This document shows, piece after piece, positions 32,994-43,293 of a DNA stretch of 47,675 nt. The stretch's first letter is position 1; each line of letters opens with the position of its first letter. Source of the stretch: a bacterium (GTDB taxonomy: Bacteria > SZUA-79 > Acidulodesulfobacterales > Acidulodesulfobacteraceae); assembly GCA_027319095.1 (NCBI GenBank), contig DAHVNW010000013.1:1-47675 (forward strand). Reading direction: 5' to 3'. The notes below the pieces were generated by a model. The model had not been told where the DNA came from, did no database searches, and worked only from the letters and a program-made list of their open reading frames with translations. The position numbers were made by a program, and so were the translations under genes.

Positions 32994-35900
32994 TCAAATA
33001 TTTTCCGGTTTAAAATCTTTAATGCTGTCGAAAAAAGCTTCAAGGCGGGTAATGTAACCTGCGTCGGCATTATGTTCGTCTATCTCTATTTCGAGATACG
33101 GTTTATATTTCATATAATCGGCAAAAAAAGTCTTAATAAACGAATCCGGTCCGCATGAATAATTAGTTAAGTAAACAGCATTAAGTCTAGGATTTTCCAT
33201 AATTATTTTTGCCGCAGATAAAATCTTATGTCCTGAATGCCAGAACATATTGTCGTGCTCACCATAAATAGAAACTTCTTCTATATCTAAAAAATCCATA
33301 GGTATTACGGTTATCCCAAGAGATGATATTTTATTCGAAATAGCCAGATTAATGCCGTCGTCTTGAGTATTATACGGTCTTCCGACCAAAACCGTTATGT
33401 CGCCATATTTTTCTAATATCTCTTTCCCTTTTATCTTTAATTTTTTATAAAAATCCCTTTGCTTATTTAATGCCGACTCGAATGCATTTGCAATCTTCTT
33501 TCTCGAAATGCCGTATCCTTTAAGATATTTAAATATGCCGCTTACGGTTAAATCGTAATCGCGCTTGTCGTCAAACAATCTTATTTCCGGCGAAATAACT
33601 TGTATTTTACCAAACTCCAACAAGGATTTGGCGATATAAGGAACGCCCTGAATATACGGACACTGATAAGTGTTTCCTTGAAAATCGTGGTTTTTTTCCC
33701 TGTTCACCAAGGCCGGCAGAAAAACCGCATCCACTTTTTTATCTATAAGATTTTTTACGTGTCCGGTTACTACTTTTACGGGGAAGCAAGTATCCGTTAC
33801 CGAAAGCATATTTGACGAGTTTATAATTGGCCTATTGGTTTCTTCAGACAAAATAACGTTAAAACCTACTCCCGTCCAAAATTCGTTGTAAAAAGGAAAG
33901 AGGTCGTATGTTTCCAGACAAAGAGGTATACCAACGCGCAACTTCGAGTAATCGGCTTCGTTTTCCCCAGCATTATAGCCGTCCAATAGAATCTCTCTCC
34001 TGTATTTAAAAAAGTTTTCTCCTTTTTTTGCTTTACTTTTGTCTATTTCAAAAATATCGCATCTTGCTCCGTAATAACGTGGAAGCTCCCGCTCTACGGC
34101 AACTTTATTAACGTCGCATAAATTAGAACACTTTAAACATTCAAAAGACTCGTTAGTATATTTTCGGTCCCTTAAATCGAATCCCACGAATTTCGACCCC
34201 TTTTTATTTTGAAAAGCAATAAGAGCGCTGCCTATAGCTCCGGTTACTTCATTGTTTTCGGGAACAATTATTTTCTTGCATAAAATAGTTTCGAAGGCAC
34301 TCACCACGGCCTTGTTCAGGGCGACTCCGCCCTGAAAAAGTATGCGGTCGCCTATAGGTTTGCCAAGAACTACTTTATTTAAGTAGTTTTCGACTATGGA
34401 ATATGCAAGCCCTGCAATAAGCTGGTCTTTATTTGCTCCTTTTTGCTGATGGGAAACAAGGTCCGATTCCATAAATACGGTACATCTGTCTCCAAGATTA
34501 CATGAAGTAGAAGCATTGAAGGCTTTATCCGAAAATTCTTTAATAATATCTATATCTAATTTCTGCGCTTGCTCTTCCAAAAACGAACCTGTTCCTGCGG
34601 CACATGCTTTATTCATTTCAAAATCTATTACTACGCCGTTTTTAATCCTTATATATTTTGAATCCTGTCCGCCTATTTCAAAAACCGTATCCACGTCTTT
34701 ATCGATAAAAATAGAAGCCGCCGCCTGCGCTGTTATTTCATTCTTTACTATATCCGCCCCTATATAGTCTCCTATTAAATATCTTCCGGAACCGGTAGCA
34801 CAGACTCCCTTAACCAGAACATCTATATTAAAATTTTTTAATTCTAAATATATTTCATAAAGAGTATCTCTAACGACTTCTATCGGCTTGCCGTTAGTTT
34901 TTTTATACTTTTTTATTAAAAGCTTTTTGTCTTCGTCTAATAAAACGACATTCGTAGAAACAGAACCGGTATCGACGCCAATATAAGCCGGAACGGTATT
35001 GCCGGAACGAATTTTAAGCGCTGTTAAATAGTCTAACCCGGAATTATTTCCTCCAATGCCGTCATCGTAATAGCCTTTAAGTCTATCCCGGTATCTGCCA
35101 GTTAATTTATTTTTTTCTATAAATTCTTTAAGTGGCCCTAATCCATTAAATTTAAAATTCTTTTCATTTCTGGAAATTATAGCTATCCCGATAGCCGACA
35201 TAACCGTATGATGTTCCGGTATGATAAGTTCGTTATCTTTCAGTTCCAAAATATCTTTAAACGCCCTTACCATTCCAAGATTGAACGCTACCCCTCCTTG
35301 GAAAATAACAGGTTTTTCAAATTTCTTTCCCTTCGCTATAGTTCCGATAAAAGTTCTTGCCACCGCATAACACAATCCGGCGACGATGTCCTGAATAGGA
35401 GTAGAAACCTGCTGAAGGTGAATCATGTCTGATTTAGCGAATACTGTACATCTTCCTGCAATTTTTGATGGATTTTTAGATTCTAAGGCAAGCTTCCCGA
35501 ATTCATTTTCTATATTTATGTGCAGTCTTTCAGCTTGTTGGTCAAGAAAAGAACCGGTACCGGCAGCGCATAAATCGTTTAACCCGAAATCCTCGAGGAA
35601 AATCTGCCCGTTTTCTTTATTTTTATTAAGCATAAGGAACTTCGAATCCTGACCGCCCATCTCGATAATCGTCTTTACGTCCGGATAAAAATATTTTACG
35701 GCTTCGGTCTGTGCGACGAGTTCGTTTATGTTTGGAATTCCTAATACTTCCCCGACCGTCCGCGAACCTGAGCCAGTCGCTCCTATCCCTGCAAACGAAT
35801 CCCGGGAAAATTCGTCGAAAATGCGCTTTAAAACATTATAGGCGGTCTTAATCGATTCGCCGTTAGACCTTATATAATCTTTTTTTACGACCTTCAAATC

Positions 35901-36128
35901 TTCGTCGAGAATTGCAAATTTTACGGTAGTAGAACCGATATCTATTCCCAAATACAGTTTCTTATCGAAATTTTTAACGCTTTGCCATTTCCAGCGCGCA
36001 TCCAAGGCATGCTCCGATAAACGCTTGCTTCCGATATAGTCTTCGGCATCTCCTTCACTGCAGGACGGCGTGCGCCCCTCAACGCGTGCCGAAGATGAAG
36101 ATATGTGAAGTTTCTTTGAAACTTTCAT
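32994..36128 (-). CDS. Large two-domain CoA-enzyme activase (BadF/HgdC type) with C-terminal DUF2229-like region
   Basis: A 1044-residue protein with two consecutive activase ATPase domains. The first has LYLGIDIGSTTVK, EMGGQDSK, CAAGTGSFLDQQ and GRCTVFAKSDM. The second has YIGVDTGSVSTNV, EIGGQDSKYI, CAAGTGSFLEEQ and DRCTVFMESDL. Each keeps the phosphate loops and the pair of Fe-S cysteines of the HgdC family. The C-terminal third (about 690-1044) begins with CLKCSNLC and includes IPLCLETYDLFPFYNEFWTGVGF, the part related to the dehydratase subunit. I start it at ATG 36128, which overlaps the MoaDE stop by one base (TAATG) and has AGAGG before it. Residues 11 to about 50 are an unusual, GC-richer insert ahead of the conserved start. 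Substrate unknown. Confidence 0.88.
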   Translation of the reverse strand: MKVSKKLHISSSSARVEGRTPSCSEGDAEDYIGSKRLSEHALDARWKWQSVKNFDKKLYLGIDIGSTTVKFAILDEDLKVVKKDYIRSNGESIKTAYNVLKRIFDEFSRDSFAGIGATGSGSRTVGEVLGIPNINELVAQTEAVKYFYPDVKTIIEMGGQDSKFLMLNKNKENGQIFLEDFGLNDLCAAGTGSFLDQQAERLHINIENEFGKLALESKNPSKIAGRCTVFAKSDMIHLQQVSTPIQDIVAGLCYAVARTFIGTIAKGKKFEKPVIFQGGVAFNLGMVRAFKDILELKDNELIIPEHHTVMSAIGIAIISRNEKNFKFNGLGPLKEFIEKNKLTGRYRDRLKGYYDDGIGGNNSGLDYLTALKIRSGNTVPAYIGVDTGSVSTNVVLLDEDKKLLIKKYKKTNGKPIEVVRDTLYEIYLELKNFNIDVLVKGVCATGSGRYLIGDYIGADIVKNEITAQAAASIFIDKDVDTVFEIGGQDSKYIRIKNGVVIDFEMNKACAAGTGSFLEEQAQKLDIDIIKEFSDKAFNASTSCNLGDRCTVFMESDLVSHQQKGANKDQLIAGLAYSIVENYLNKVVLGKPIGDRILFQGGVALNKAVVSAFETILCKKIIVPENNEVTGAIGSALIAFQNKKGSKFVGFDLRDRKYTNESFECLKCSNLCDVNKVAVERELPRYYGARCDIFEIDKSKAKKGENFFKYRREILLDGYNAGENEADYSKLRVGIPLCLETYDLFPFYNEFWTGVGFNVILSEETNRPIINSSNMLSVTDTCFPVKVVTGHVKNLIDKKVDAVFLPALVNREKNHDFQGNTYQCPYIQGVPYIAKSLLEFGKIQVISPEIRLFDDKRDYDLTVSGIFKYLKGYGISRKKIANAFESALNKQRDFYKKLKIKGKEILEKYGDITVLVGRPYNTQDDGINLAISNKISSLGITVIPMDFLDIEEVSIYGEHDNMFWHSGHKILSAAKIIMENPRLNAVYLTNYSCGPDSFIKTFFADYMKYKPYLEIEIDEHNADAGYITRLEAFFDSIKDFKPENI

Positions 36129-36811
36129 TATAACCTCTTCCATTTGCCGCCTTCTTTAAAAATCTCTTTTTTCCAGACCGGCACCTTTTCTTTTATATTG
36201 TCAATCAAAAACTTGGATGCGAGATAAGAATCCTCTCTGTGTGGACTTGAAACTCCTATAGAGATGGAAACCTCTCCGATATCCATCTTTCCTGTCCTAT
36301 GTATTATGCAAACTTTTGCGATACTATATTTATTAAACGCTTCGCCTATTAATTTCTTAATTTCCTTAACCGCCATTTCCTCATAAGCTTCGTAAAATAA
36401 ATATTCTACCGGCTTACCGCCGTCATTGTCCCTGACAGTTCCGTTAAATAAAAGAACTGAACCGGCGCAATGGCTTGAAACAAAATCGAGGACCTTGTCT
36501 AAATCGATTTTTTTTTCCGTTATTTCGACATATGAACCGTCTTCCTGGACAGAACATGCTCCCCCGCTCACGGGCATAATAATAGTTATTTCATCTCCTT
36601 CTCTAAGCTTTTTTCCGTCGTTTATATCGATATACTCCATATTAACCGCATATTTAGAAATTTCGATTATTTTTTTTACGGAAGGATATGTTTCGCCTAT
36701 AAACATAACTGCATCTTTTAAGGACGAACCGTCGTTAAGTTCCAAATCTAACCGGTTCTTACCTATTATTTCTTTGAAAGCGGCAAATAATCTGACTTTT
36801 ATATTTATCAT
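36128..36811 (-). CDS. MoaD-MoaE fusion (molybdopterin synthase)
   Basis: A 227-residue fusion. Residues 1-84 are MoaD: VRLFAAFKEIIG at the start and TIIMPVSGG at the end, with Gly83-Gly84. Residues about 92-227 are MoaE: LLFNGTVRDNDGGK, FYEAYEEMAVKEI, HRTGKMDIGEVSISIGVSSPHR and the active-site lysine block PVWKKEIF. Molybdopterin synthase adds the two dithiolene sulfurs, and MoaD normally needs a free C-terminal Gly-Gly for thiocarboxylation. In MoaX-type fusions cleavage after Gly-Gly is known, and the same is expected here between Gly84 and Ala85 (inference). The cofactor serves enzymes such as the one at 10232. The stop overlaps the activase start by one base. Confidence 0.92.
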   Translation of the reverse strand: MINIKVRLFAAFKEIIGKNRLDLELNDGSSLKDAVMFIGETYPSVKKIIEISKYAVNMEYIDINDGKKLREGDEITIIMPVSGGACSVQEDGSYVEITEKKIDLDKVLDFVSSHCAGSVLLFNGTVRDNDGGKPVEYLFYEAYEEMAVKEIKKLIGEAFNKYSIAKVCIIHRTGKMDIGEVSISIGVSSPHREDSYLASKFLIDNIKEKVPVWKKEIFKEGGKWKRL

Positions 36812-36881
36812 ATTTTAATTTTGTTAGGTATTTCATTTGAAATCGGATACTTTTCCTTTTATTTATTTTTATAGTTACAAT

Positions 36882-37406
36882 CTATAAATGTTTAGAGATT
36901 TCGTAGGAAATATGGCCTATCTCGTTCAAAATTATTTTATCCATAGCCAATCTTACTGCATTTAAAGAACCGGGTATCGAAAAAATTATCCTGCCGTTAT
37001 ATATTCCGGCCGAAGCGCGAGACATCATAGCGGAAGGTCCTATTTCAGCGCAGCTTAAACTTCTGAATAATTCTCCGAAACCGTATAATTCTTTGTCATA
37101 CAAATCTTTCAACGTTTCGTAGGTTATATCTTTAAAGGAAATGCCGGTCCCTCCGTTTACAATTAAAGCGTCGGTATTTTTTCCGGCATCGTGAAGGCAG
37201 GTTTGGACAATAAGATTTTCCAACAAATATCTGTCGTCTTTTATGATATTATAACCGGACACCTTGTGCGAAGCCGATAAAAGCGCTTTTTTAATATAAT
37301 TTCCGCTCTCGTCTTCGCTTTCTTTTCTCGTATCGCTTAAAGTTATGACATAAACGTTTAAAGGCCTGTTTGCCTTTTCATTTTTTTTATGTTCGACATG
37401 CCCCAT
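36882..37406 (-). CDS. moaB: MoaB/MogA-family molybdopterin adenylyltransferase-like protein
   Basis: A 174-residue protein of the MoaB/MogA fold. The molybdopterin-binding motif is VNGGTGISFKDITYETL. A second conserved block is SIPGSLNAVRLAMDKII near the C-terminus. The preceding region has YVITLSDTR at the first strand and MMSRASAGIYNGRIIFSIPG. The family activates molybdopterin by adenylation before molybdenum insertion, although some MoaB proteins lack this activity. It lies 70 bp upstream of the MoaD-MoaE fusion on the same strand, which supports a cofactor role and a common transcript. Confidence 0.9.
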   Translation of the reverse strand: MGHVEHKKNEKANRPLNVYVITLSDTRKESEDESGNYIKKALLSASHKVSGYNIIKDDRYLLENLIVQTCLHDAGKNTDALIVNGGTGISFKDITYETLKDLYDKELYGFGELFRSLSCAEIGPSAMMSRASAGIYNGRIIFSIPGSLNAVRLAMDKIILNEIGHISYEISKHL

Positions 37407-37465
37407 AATAATCGAATTTTAAACTATTGCGTCAAAAAAGTCAATCGGCAAGCATACCCAAATCA

Positions 37466-37545
37466 CGATTTAGAAATTTATTTTCTGGATTAGCATCTTT
37501 GTCTGCGTTATTTAGCATTAAAACTTATAAATATTTTCTAAATCG
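37466..37545. repeat. Widely spaced inverted repeat, 11-nt arms
   Basis: CGATTTAGAAA (37466-37476) and its exact complement TTTCTAAATCG (37535-37545) enclose 58 nt between the moaB start and the groEL terminator. The loop contains no ORF. Function unknown. Confidence 0.4.
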
Positions 37546-37571
37546 CAATCCGTGCATAACTTAAAAATAAA

Positions 37572-37601
37572 AATGCCGAAATACCGGATATTTTCGGCAT
37601 T
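37572..37601 (-). terminator. Rho-independent terminator of groESL
   Basis: Arms AATGCCGAAA (37572-37581) and TTTCGGCATT (37592-37601) have a 10-nt loop, followed on the minus strand by a T-rich tract. A further copy of TTTCGGCATT (to 37610) lies beside it. It lies about 50 bp after the groEL stop codon at 37654. Confidence 0.8.
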
Positions 37602-37653
37602 TTCGGCATTAATATTCAAAAATATTAATTATAATATTTTAAACCTTCATTTT

Positions 37654-39315
<1,662 letters not shown>

Positions 39316-39366
39316 TTAAATTATTAACTTAAAATAAAAAACATACAATATTAGACCTCTATTTTA

Positions 39367-39657
39367 CTATTTTTCGACTATAGCTAAAATATCGTCTTCT
39401 TTCATGATAAGATATTCTTTGTCGTCGATTTTAACGTCATTTCCTGAATACTTCGCAAATAAAACAACGTCTCCCACTTTAACGTCCAAAGGCATTTTCT
39501 TTCCGTCTTCGGTAATCCTGCCGCTTCCGGCGGCGACAACCTTTCCCTGCATGGGTTTTTCTTTTGCGGAATCAGGTATGAATAAACCACCTTTGGTTTT
39601 TTCCTCTTCTTGAAGTCTTTCCACTAAGACTCTGTCTTGCAACGGCTTAACTTTCAT
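39367..39657 (-). CDS. groES: Co-chaperonin GroES (Hsp10)
   Basis: A 96-residue lid protein for GroEL. Conserved sequence: [14 protein letters not shown] at the N-terminus, the mobile loop with [16 protein letters not shown], and [33 protein letters not shown] at the C-terminus. I chose the ATG at 39657, because the AAGGAG ribosome site lies 9 bp before it but directly abuts the other candidate ATG at 39666. It is the first gene of the groESL operon, with the CIRCE element 46 bp upstream. Confidence 0.98.
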   Translation of the reverse strand: MKVKPLQDRVLVERLQEEEKTKGGLFIPDSAKEKPMQGKVVAAGSGRITEDGKKMPLDVKVGDVVLFAKYSGNDVKIDDKEYLIMKEDDILAIVEK

Positions 39658-39703
39658 AAATTTCATCTCCTTATTTTAGTTAATTATTAATTTTTTATAA
39701 TGG

Positions 39704-39730
39704 TTAGCACTAATACCGTTTGAGTGCTAA
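39704..39730 (-). promoter_or_regulatory. CIRCE operator (HrcA binding site)
   Basis: TTAGCACTA-N9-GAGTGCTAA, one mismatch from the CIRCE consensus TTAGCACTC-N9-GAGTGCTAA, placed just before groES. It indicates heat-shock control by an HrcA repressor encoded elsewhere. The rest of the gap (39731-39932) is AT-rich and contains no ORF I can support. It should also hold the promoter of the divergent ABC gene. Confidence 0.95.
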
Positions 39731-39932
39731 CCCTTTTAATATACACTTATGCTTTTAAAAAAACAATTCTGTAAATCTTTTAAATATTAAGAGAAATTTA
39801 GTATAATTTTCAAAATAAATTTATTTAACTTCATTTTTCTTTATTTTTATCCTTAAATTGTTATTTTAATCTTTTTTTATTCATTTTATATTTTTATTTC
39901 AAAGGTAAAATTAAAATGATATAATAAAAAAA

Positions 39933-40667
39933 ATGGAAGAGAATATTTTATCTATAAAGAATTTAACTAAAAGTTTTGGAGAAACTGCAGCTTTAAACAA
40001 TATTTCCTTTAATATAAACTACGGAGACTTTTTTGGGCTCATAGGACCTAACGGGGCTGGAAAATCTACGCTTTTAAAAATTCTTTACGGCATAGTCGTT
40101 CCTGACTCCGGTACTATAAATATAAAAGGTTTGAGCTTTCAATCCGCCGATTATACGAAAATAAAAAAAATAAAATACGACCTGGGCGTCGTGCCGCAAG
40201 ACGATAATTTAGACGAAGATTTAACGGTTTACGAAAATCTTTTGATATATTCGATGTATTTCGGGTTGCCAAAAAAGGAGTCGTCGAAACGGTCGGACGA
40301 ACTTCTCAATTTTTTTAATTTAAACGATAAAAAATTTTCAAAGGTTGCCGATTTATCCGGAGGATTGCGAAGGCGCGTTATGATTGCGCGGGCATTAATA
40401 AATAATCCATCGTTAATTATATTGGACGAACCTACAAGCGGATTAGATCCGGAATACAGGCAGAACATATGGAACAAGCTTAAGGCGTTAAACGAAAACG
40501 GCGTTACGGTGCTTATGTCCACCCACTATATGGAAGAAGCCGAAAAACTTTTTAAAAATATGATTATATTGCATCGCGGAAATATCGTATTGAGAGGAAA
40601 GATTAGCGATATTACTTTAAATAAAAAATCTTTAGAAGAAATTTTTCTCGATATTGCTAAAAACTAA
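39933..40667 (+). CDS. ABC transporter ATP-binding protein (ABC-2/NodI type)
   Basis: A 244-residue ATPase. Walker A is GPNGAGKST, the Q-loop region is VVPQDDNLDEDLTVYENL, the signature is LSGGLRRRVMIARAL, Walker B is LIILDEPTSGLDP, and the switch histidine is in STHYMEEAE. It most resembles NodI-like or drug-exporting ABC-2 ATPases. It pairs with the permease gene that begins directly after its stop codon. Substrate unknown. It is transcribed divergently from groESL. Confidence 0.93.
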   Translation: MEENILSIKNLTKSFGETAALNNISFNINYGDFFGLIGPNGAGKSTLLKILYGIVVPDSGTINIKGLSFQSADYTKIKKIKYDLGVVPQDDNLDEDLTVYENLLIYSMYFGLPKKESSKRSDELLNFFNLNDKKFSKVADLSGGLRRRVMIARALINNPSLIILDEPTSGLDPEYRQNIWNKLKALNENGVTVLMSTHYMEEAEKLFKNMIILHRGNIVLRGKISDITLNKKSLEEIFLDIAKN

Positions 40668-41465
40668 GTGAAATTATTAAAAAAAATAATCGATATAAAT
40701 TTAAGCTTAAGTTTAAAGTCGTGGACGGTTTTTTATAGAAACTATACGGTCTGGCTTAAATATTACAAGCCGGGCATAATAGGGGATATTCTCGAACCTC
40801 TTTTATATTTAGCCGCTCTCGGATTAGGAATAGGCACATTTATACATAATATAGACGGCATATCTTACATCCAATATATCGTTCCGGGAATAATTGCGTC
40901 GTCGTCGATGTATGCCGCAGCTTTCGAGTCCACTTTTGGAGCATATACCAGAATGGTTACCAAGGGAATATACGGGGCAATTTTGATTACGCCCGTCGGC
41001 ATAGAAGACATAGTTTCGGGAGAAATTCTATGGGGCACGGCAAAAGCCTTTATGAGCGGAGCGGCAGTTCTAATAATCGGAACGGTTTTTGGGTGGATAA
41101 TATCCCCTTTTGCATTGCTTATACCGGTCGTAATCATATTAAACGGCATTTTATTTTCTTCGCTGTCGCTTTTAATAACGTCGTTTTCACCGTCTTACGA
41201 TTTTTTTTCCTATTATTTTACAATAGCAATATCTACTATGTTCTTATTTTCGGGAGTATTTTATCCGGTTTCTTCGCTTCCGCATCTCGTAAAATATTTC
41301 GTATATATTATGCCCCTCTTTTATACGGTAAATATAGTTAGAATGCTTGACGAAGGCAGGATTAACACCGCAGTCTTATTGTCGTACTTATCGGTTATAA
41401 TGCTATTTGCGCTTATATTTTTTTACGCTTCGGTCTTTTTTATAAGAAAAAGAATAATAAAATAA
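40668..41465 (+). CDS. ABC-2 type permease (NodJ-like)
   Basis: A 265-residue membrane protein with six hydrophobic segments. It contains ILEPLLYLAALGLGIGTFI, the YIVPGIIASSSMYAAAFE block after the first loop, and the ABC-2 signature region TMFLFSGVFYPVSSLPHLVKYFVYIMPLFYTVNIVR. It starts with GTG immediately after the ATPase stop codon, so translation is coupled. Together they form an exporter. Members of this group export lipo-oligosaccharides, polysaccharides or drugs, and which one applies here is not clear. The gene ends 2 bp before the convergent dcd stop codon. Confidence 0.9.
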   Translation: MKLLKKIIDINLSLSLKSWTVFYRNYTVWLKYYKPGIIGDILEPLLYLAALGLGIGTFIHNIDGISYIQYIVPGIIASSSMYAAAFESTFGAYTRMVTKGIYGAILITPVGIEDIVSGEILWGTAKAFMSGAAVLIIGTVFGWIISPFALLIPVVIILNGILFSSLSLLITSFSPSYDFFSYYFTIAISTMFLFSGVFYPVSSLPHLVKYFVYIMPLFYTVNIVRMLDEGRINTAVLLSYLSVIMLFALIFFYASVFFIRKRIIK

Positions 41466-41467
41466 TT

Positions 41468-42013
41468 TTACAGGCGCGGAAGCGTTATACCCACCTGCGA
41501 CTGATATTTTCCTTTTTTATCCTTATATGACACTCTCGGCTCTTCTCCTTCGAAAAAAAGGACCTGGGCAATGCCTTCGTTGGCGTAAATTTTTGCCGGC
41601 AGCGGCGTCGTATTAGAAATTTCCAGAGTAACGTATCCTTCCCATTCCGGCTCGAATGGAGTAACGTTAACCACTATGCCGCATCTTGCGTAAGTAGATT
41701 TTCCCAGACATATAGTTACAACGTTTCTTGGAATTTTAAAATATTCCACGGACCTGCCTAAAGCAAAAGAATTTGGAGGAACGATACAAACATCGGATAC
41801 TAAATCTATAAACGATTTTTGGTCGAAATTTTTAGGATCTACTACGGTATTATTTATGTTGGTAAATATTTTAAACTCGTTAGAAATCCTAAGGTCGTAT
41901 CCGAAAGAAGAAACTCCGTAAGATATAACCCCGTCCCTTACTTGAGAGCATTCAAACGGATTTATCATTCCGTCTTGAGCCATTTTTTCTATCCACTTAT
42001 CGTTCTTAATCAT
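41468..42013 (-). CDS. dcd: dCTP deaminase
   Basis: A 181-residue enzyme that deaminates dCTP to dUTP for thymidylate synthesis. The trimeric dUTPase-fold motifs are present: [42 protein letters not shown] (with the catalytic Glu of EWEGYVTLE) and [12 protein letters not shown] at the C-terminus. Length is normal. Whether it is monofunctional or also hydrolyses dUTP cannot be told from sequence by eye. Convergent with the ABC permease. Confidence 0.95.
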   Translation of the reverse strand: MIKNDKWIEKMAQDGMINPFECSQVRDGVISYGVSSFGYDLRISNEFKIFTNINNTVVDPKNFDQKSFIDLVSDVCIVPPNSFALGRSVEYFKIPRNVVTICLGKSTYARCGIVVNVTPFEPEWEGYVTLEISNTTPLPAKIYANEGIAQVLFFEGEEPRVSYKDKKGKYQSQVGITLPRL

Positions 42014-42065
42014 TTTATAAACTGGAATTTATTTTCATTGGATTTAATTAATAGTAAAAACAGTT

Positions 42066-42749
42066 TTATAAATTAAAATTTAATATAAAATCGACCATTT
42101 CATCGGAATCATCCATTATTTTAAGTATATCGAAATCTTTTTTAGAAATAAAAGAATTCTTAAGCGTATTGCTTTTAACCCAGTCTATTAATCCGGTCCA
42201 ATAGTTAGAATCGTATAATATTACCGGAAACGGCTTTGTTTTTCCGGTTTGAATCAATTCTACGGTTTCAAAAAGCTCGTCTAAAGTTCCAAACCCTCCC
42301 GGCATCATTATATATGCCGAAGCATATCTGACAAGCATTACTTTCCTTACGAAAAAATATCTAAATTCAAGAGTGACGTCGGCAAATCTGTTTATGGTCT
42401 GTTCATGCGGAAGTTTAATATTCAAACCTACCGAACTTACGTTTAAATTATGCCGTTCTTTCGCTTCCCTGCAACCTCTGTTTGCCGCTTCCATAACGCC
42501 TGGACCGCCTCCGGAAATTATGGAAAATCCCTTTAGGGCTAACTTATAAGCTAATTCTTTAGTATTTGTATATAACGCATCGTCTTCTTTTACCCTTGCG
42601 CTCCCGTAAATAGTTACGGCAGGACATATAGAAGGTAAAATATCGAAACCGTCGACGAATTCTCCCATTATTCGGAAAAGACGCCATGGTTCGGATTTAT
42701 CTAAAGAGTTTAGTTCGTATCCTTTTATATTTTCTTTTTTTATAGACAT
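42066..42749 (-). CDS. LOG-family protein (TIGR00730-like)
   Basis: A 227-residue Rossmann-fold protein. It has the family motifs SGGGPGVMEAANRG (LOG phosphate-binding loop) and MPGGFGTLDELFE. In plants and some bacteria these proteins are cytokinin riboside 5'-monophosphate phosphoribohydrolases, and many bacterial members split nucleoside monophosphates such as AMP. It lies 52 bp upstream of dcd, so the two may form one transcript of nucleotide-related enzymes. Confidence 0.92.
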   Translation of the reverse strand: MSIKKENIKGYELNSLDKSEPWRLFRIMGEFVDGFDILPSICPAVTIYGSARVKEDDALYTNTKELAYKLALKGFSIISGGGPGVMEAANRGCREAKERHNLNVSSVGLNIKLPHEQTINRFADVTLEFRYFFVRKVMLVRYASAYIMMPGGFGTLDELFETVELIQTGKTKPFPVILYDSNYWTGLIDWVKSNTLKNSFISKKDFDILKIMDDSDEMVDFILNFNL

Positions 42750-42852
42750 ATATAAAAAATAAAAAATTAGAGGAAGGAAATATTAAACGATATATTTTTA
42801 GTATGATCCGCCCTCCCTCTATTAGAATAAATTCAATGCAAGTTGCGAATTT

Positions 42853-43131
<279 letters not shown>

Positions 43132-43175
43132 TTATATATTAAAATTAAGCCGCTCCGCGACTTTTAAAATAAACA

Positions 43176-43222
43176 TATTCTTCTGCTAAAAAGCAGCGCT
43201 TTTTAATGTCCGCAGAAGAATA
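43176..43222 (-). other. Nested hairpin between enolase and ferredoxin genes
   Basis: Outer arms TATTCTTCTGC and GCAGAAGAATA (11 nt each) enclose an inner hairpin (AAAAAGC / GCTTTTT, 43188-43204). It lies after the enolase stop and before the ferredoxin start, both on the minus strand. A terminator or leader structure is likely, though a long U-run is absent. Confidence 0.5.
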
Positions 43223-43293
43223 CATGTCGATCTCGCATTTATTTATTGTTAATGTTTTATTACTCTGTTATTGAATGTTTGTTTCCCTTAAAT

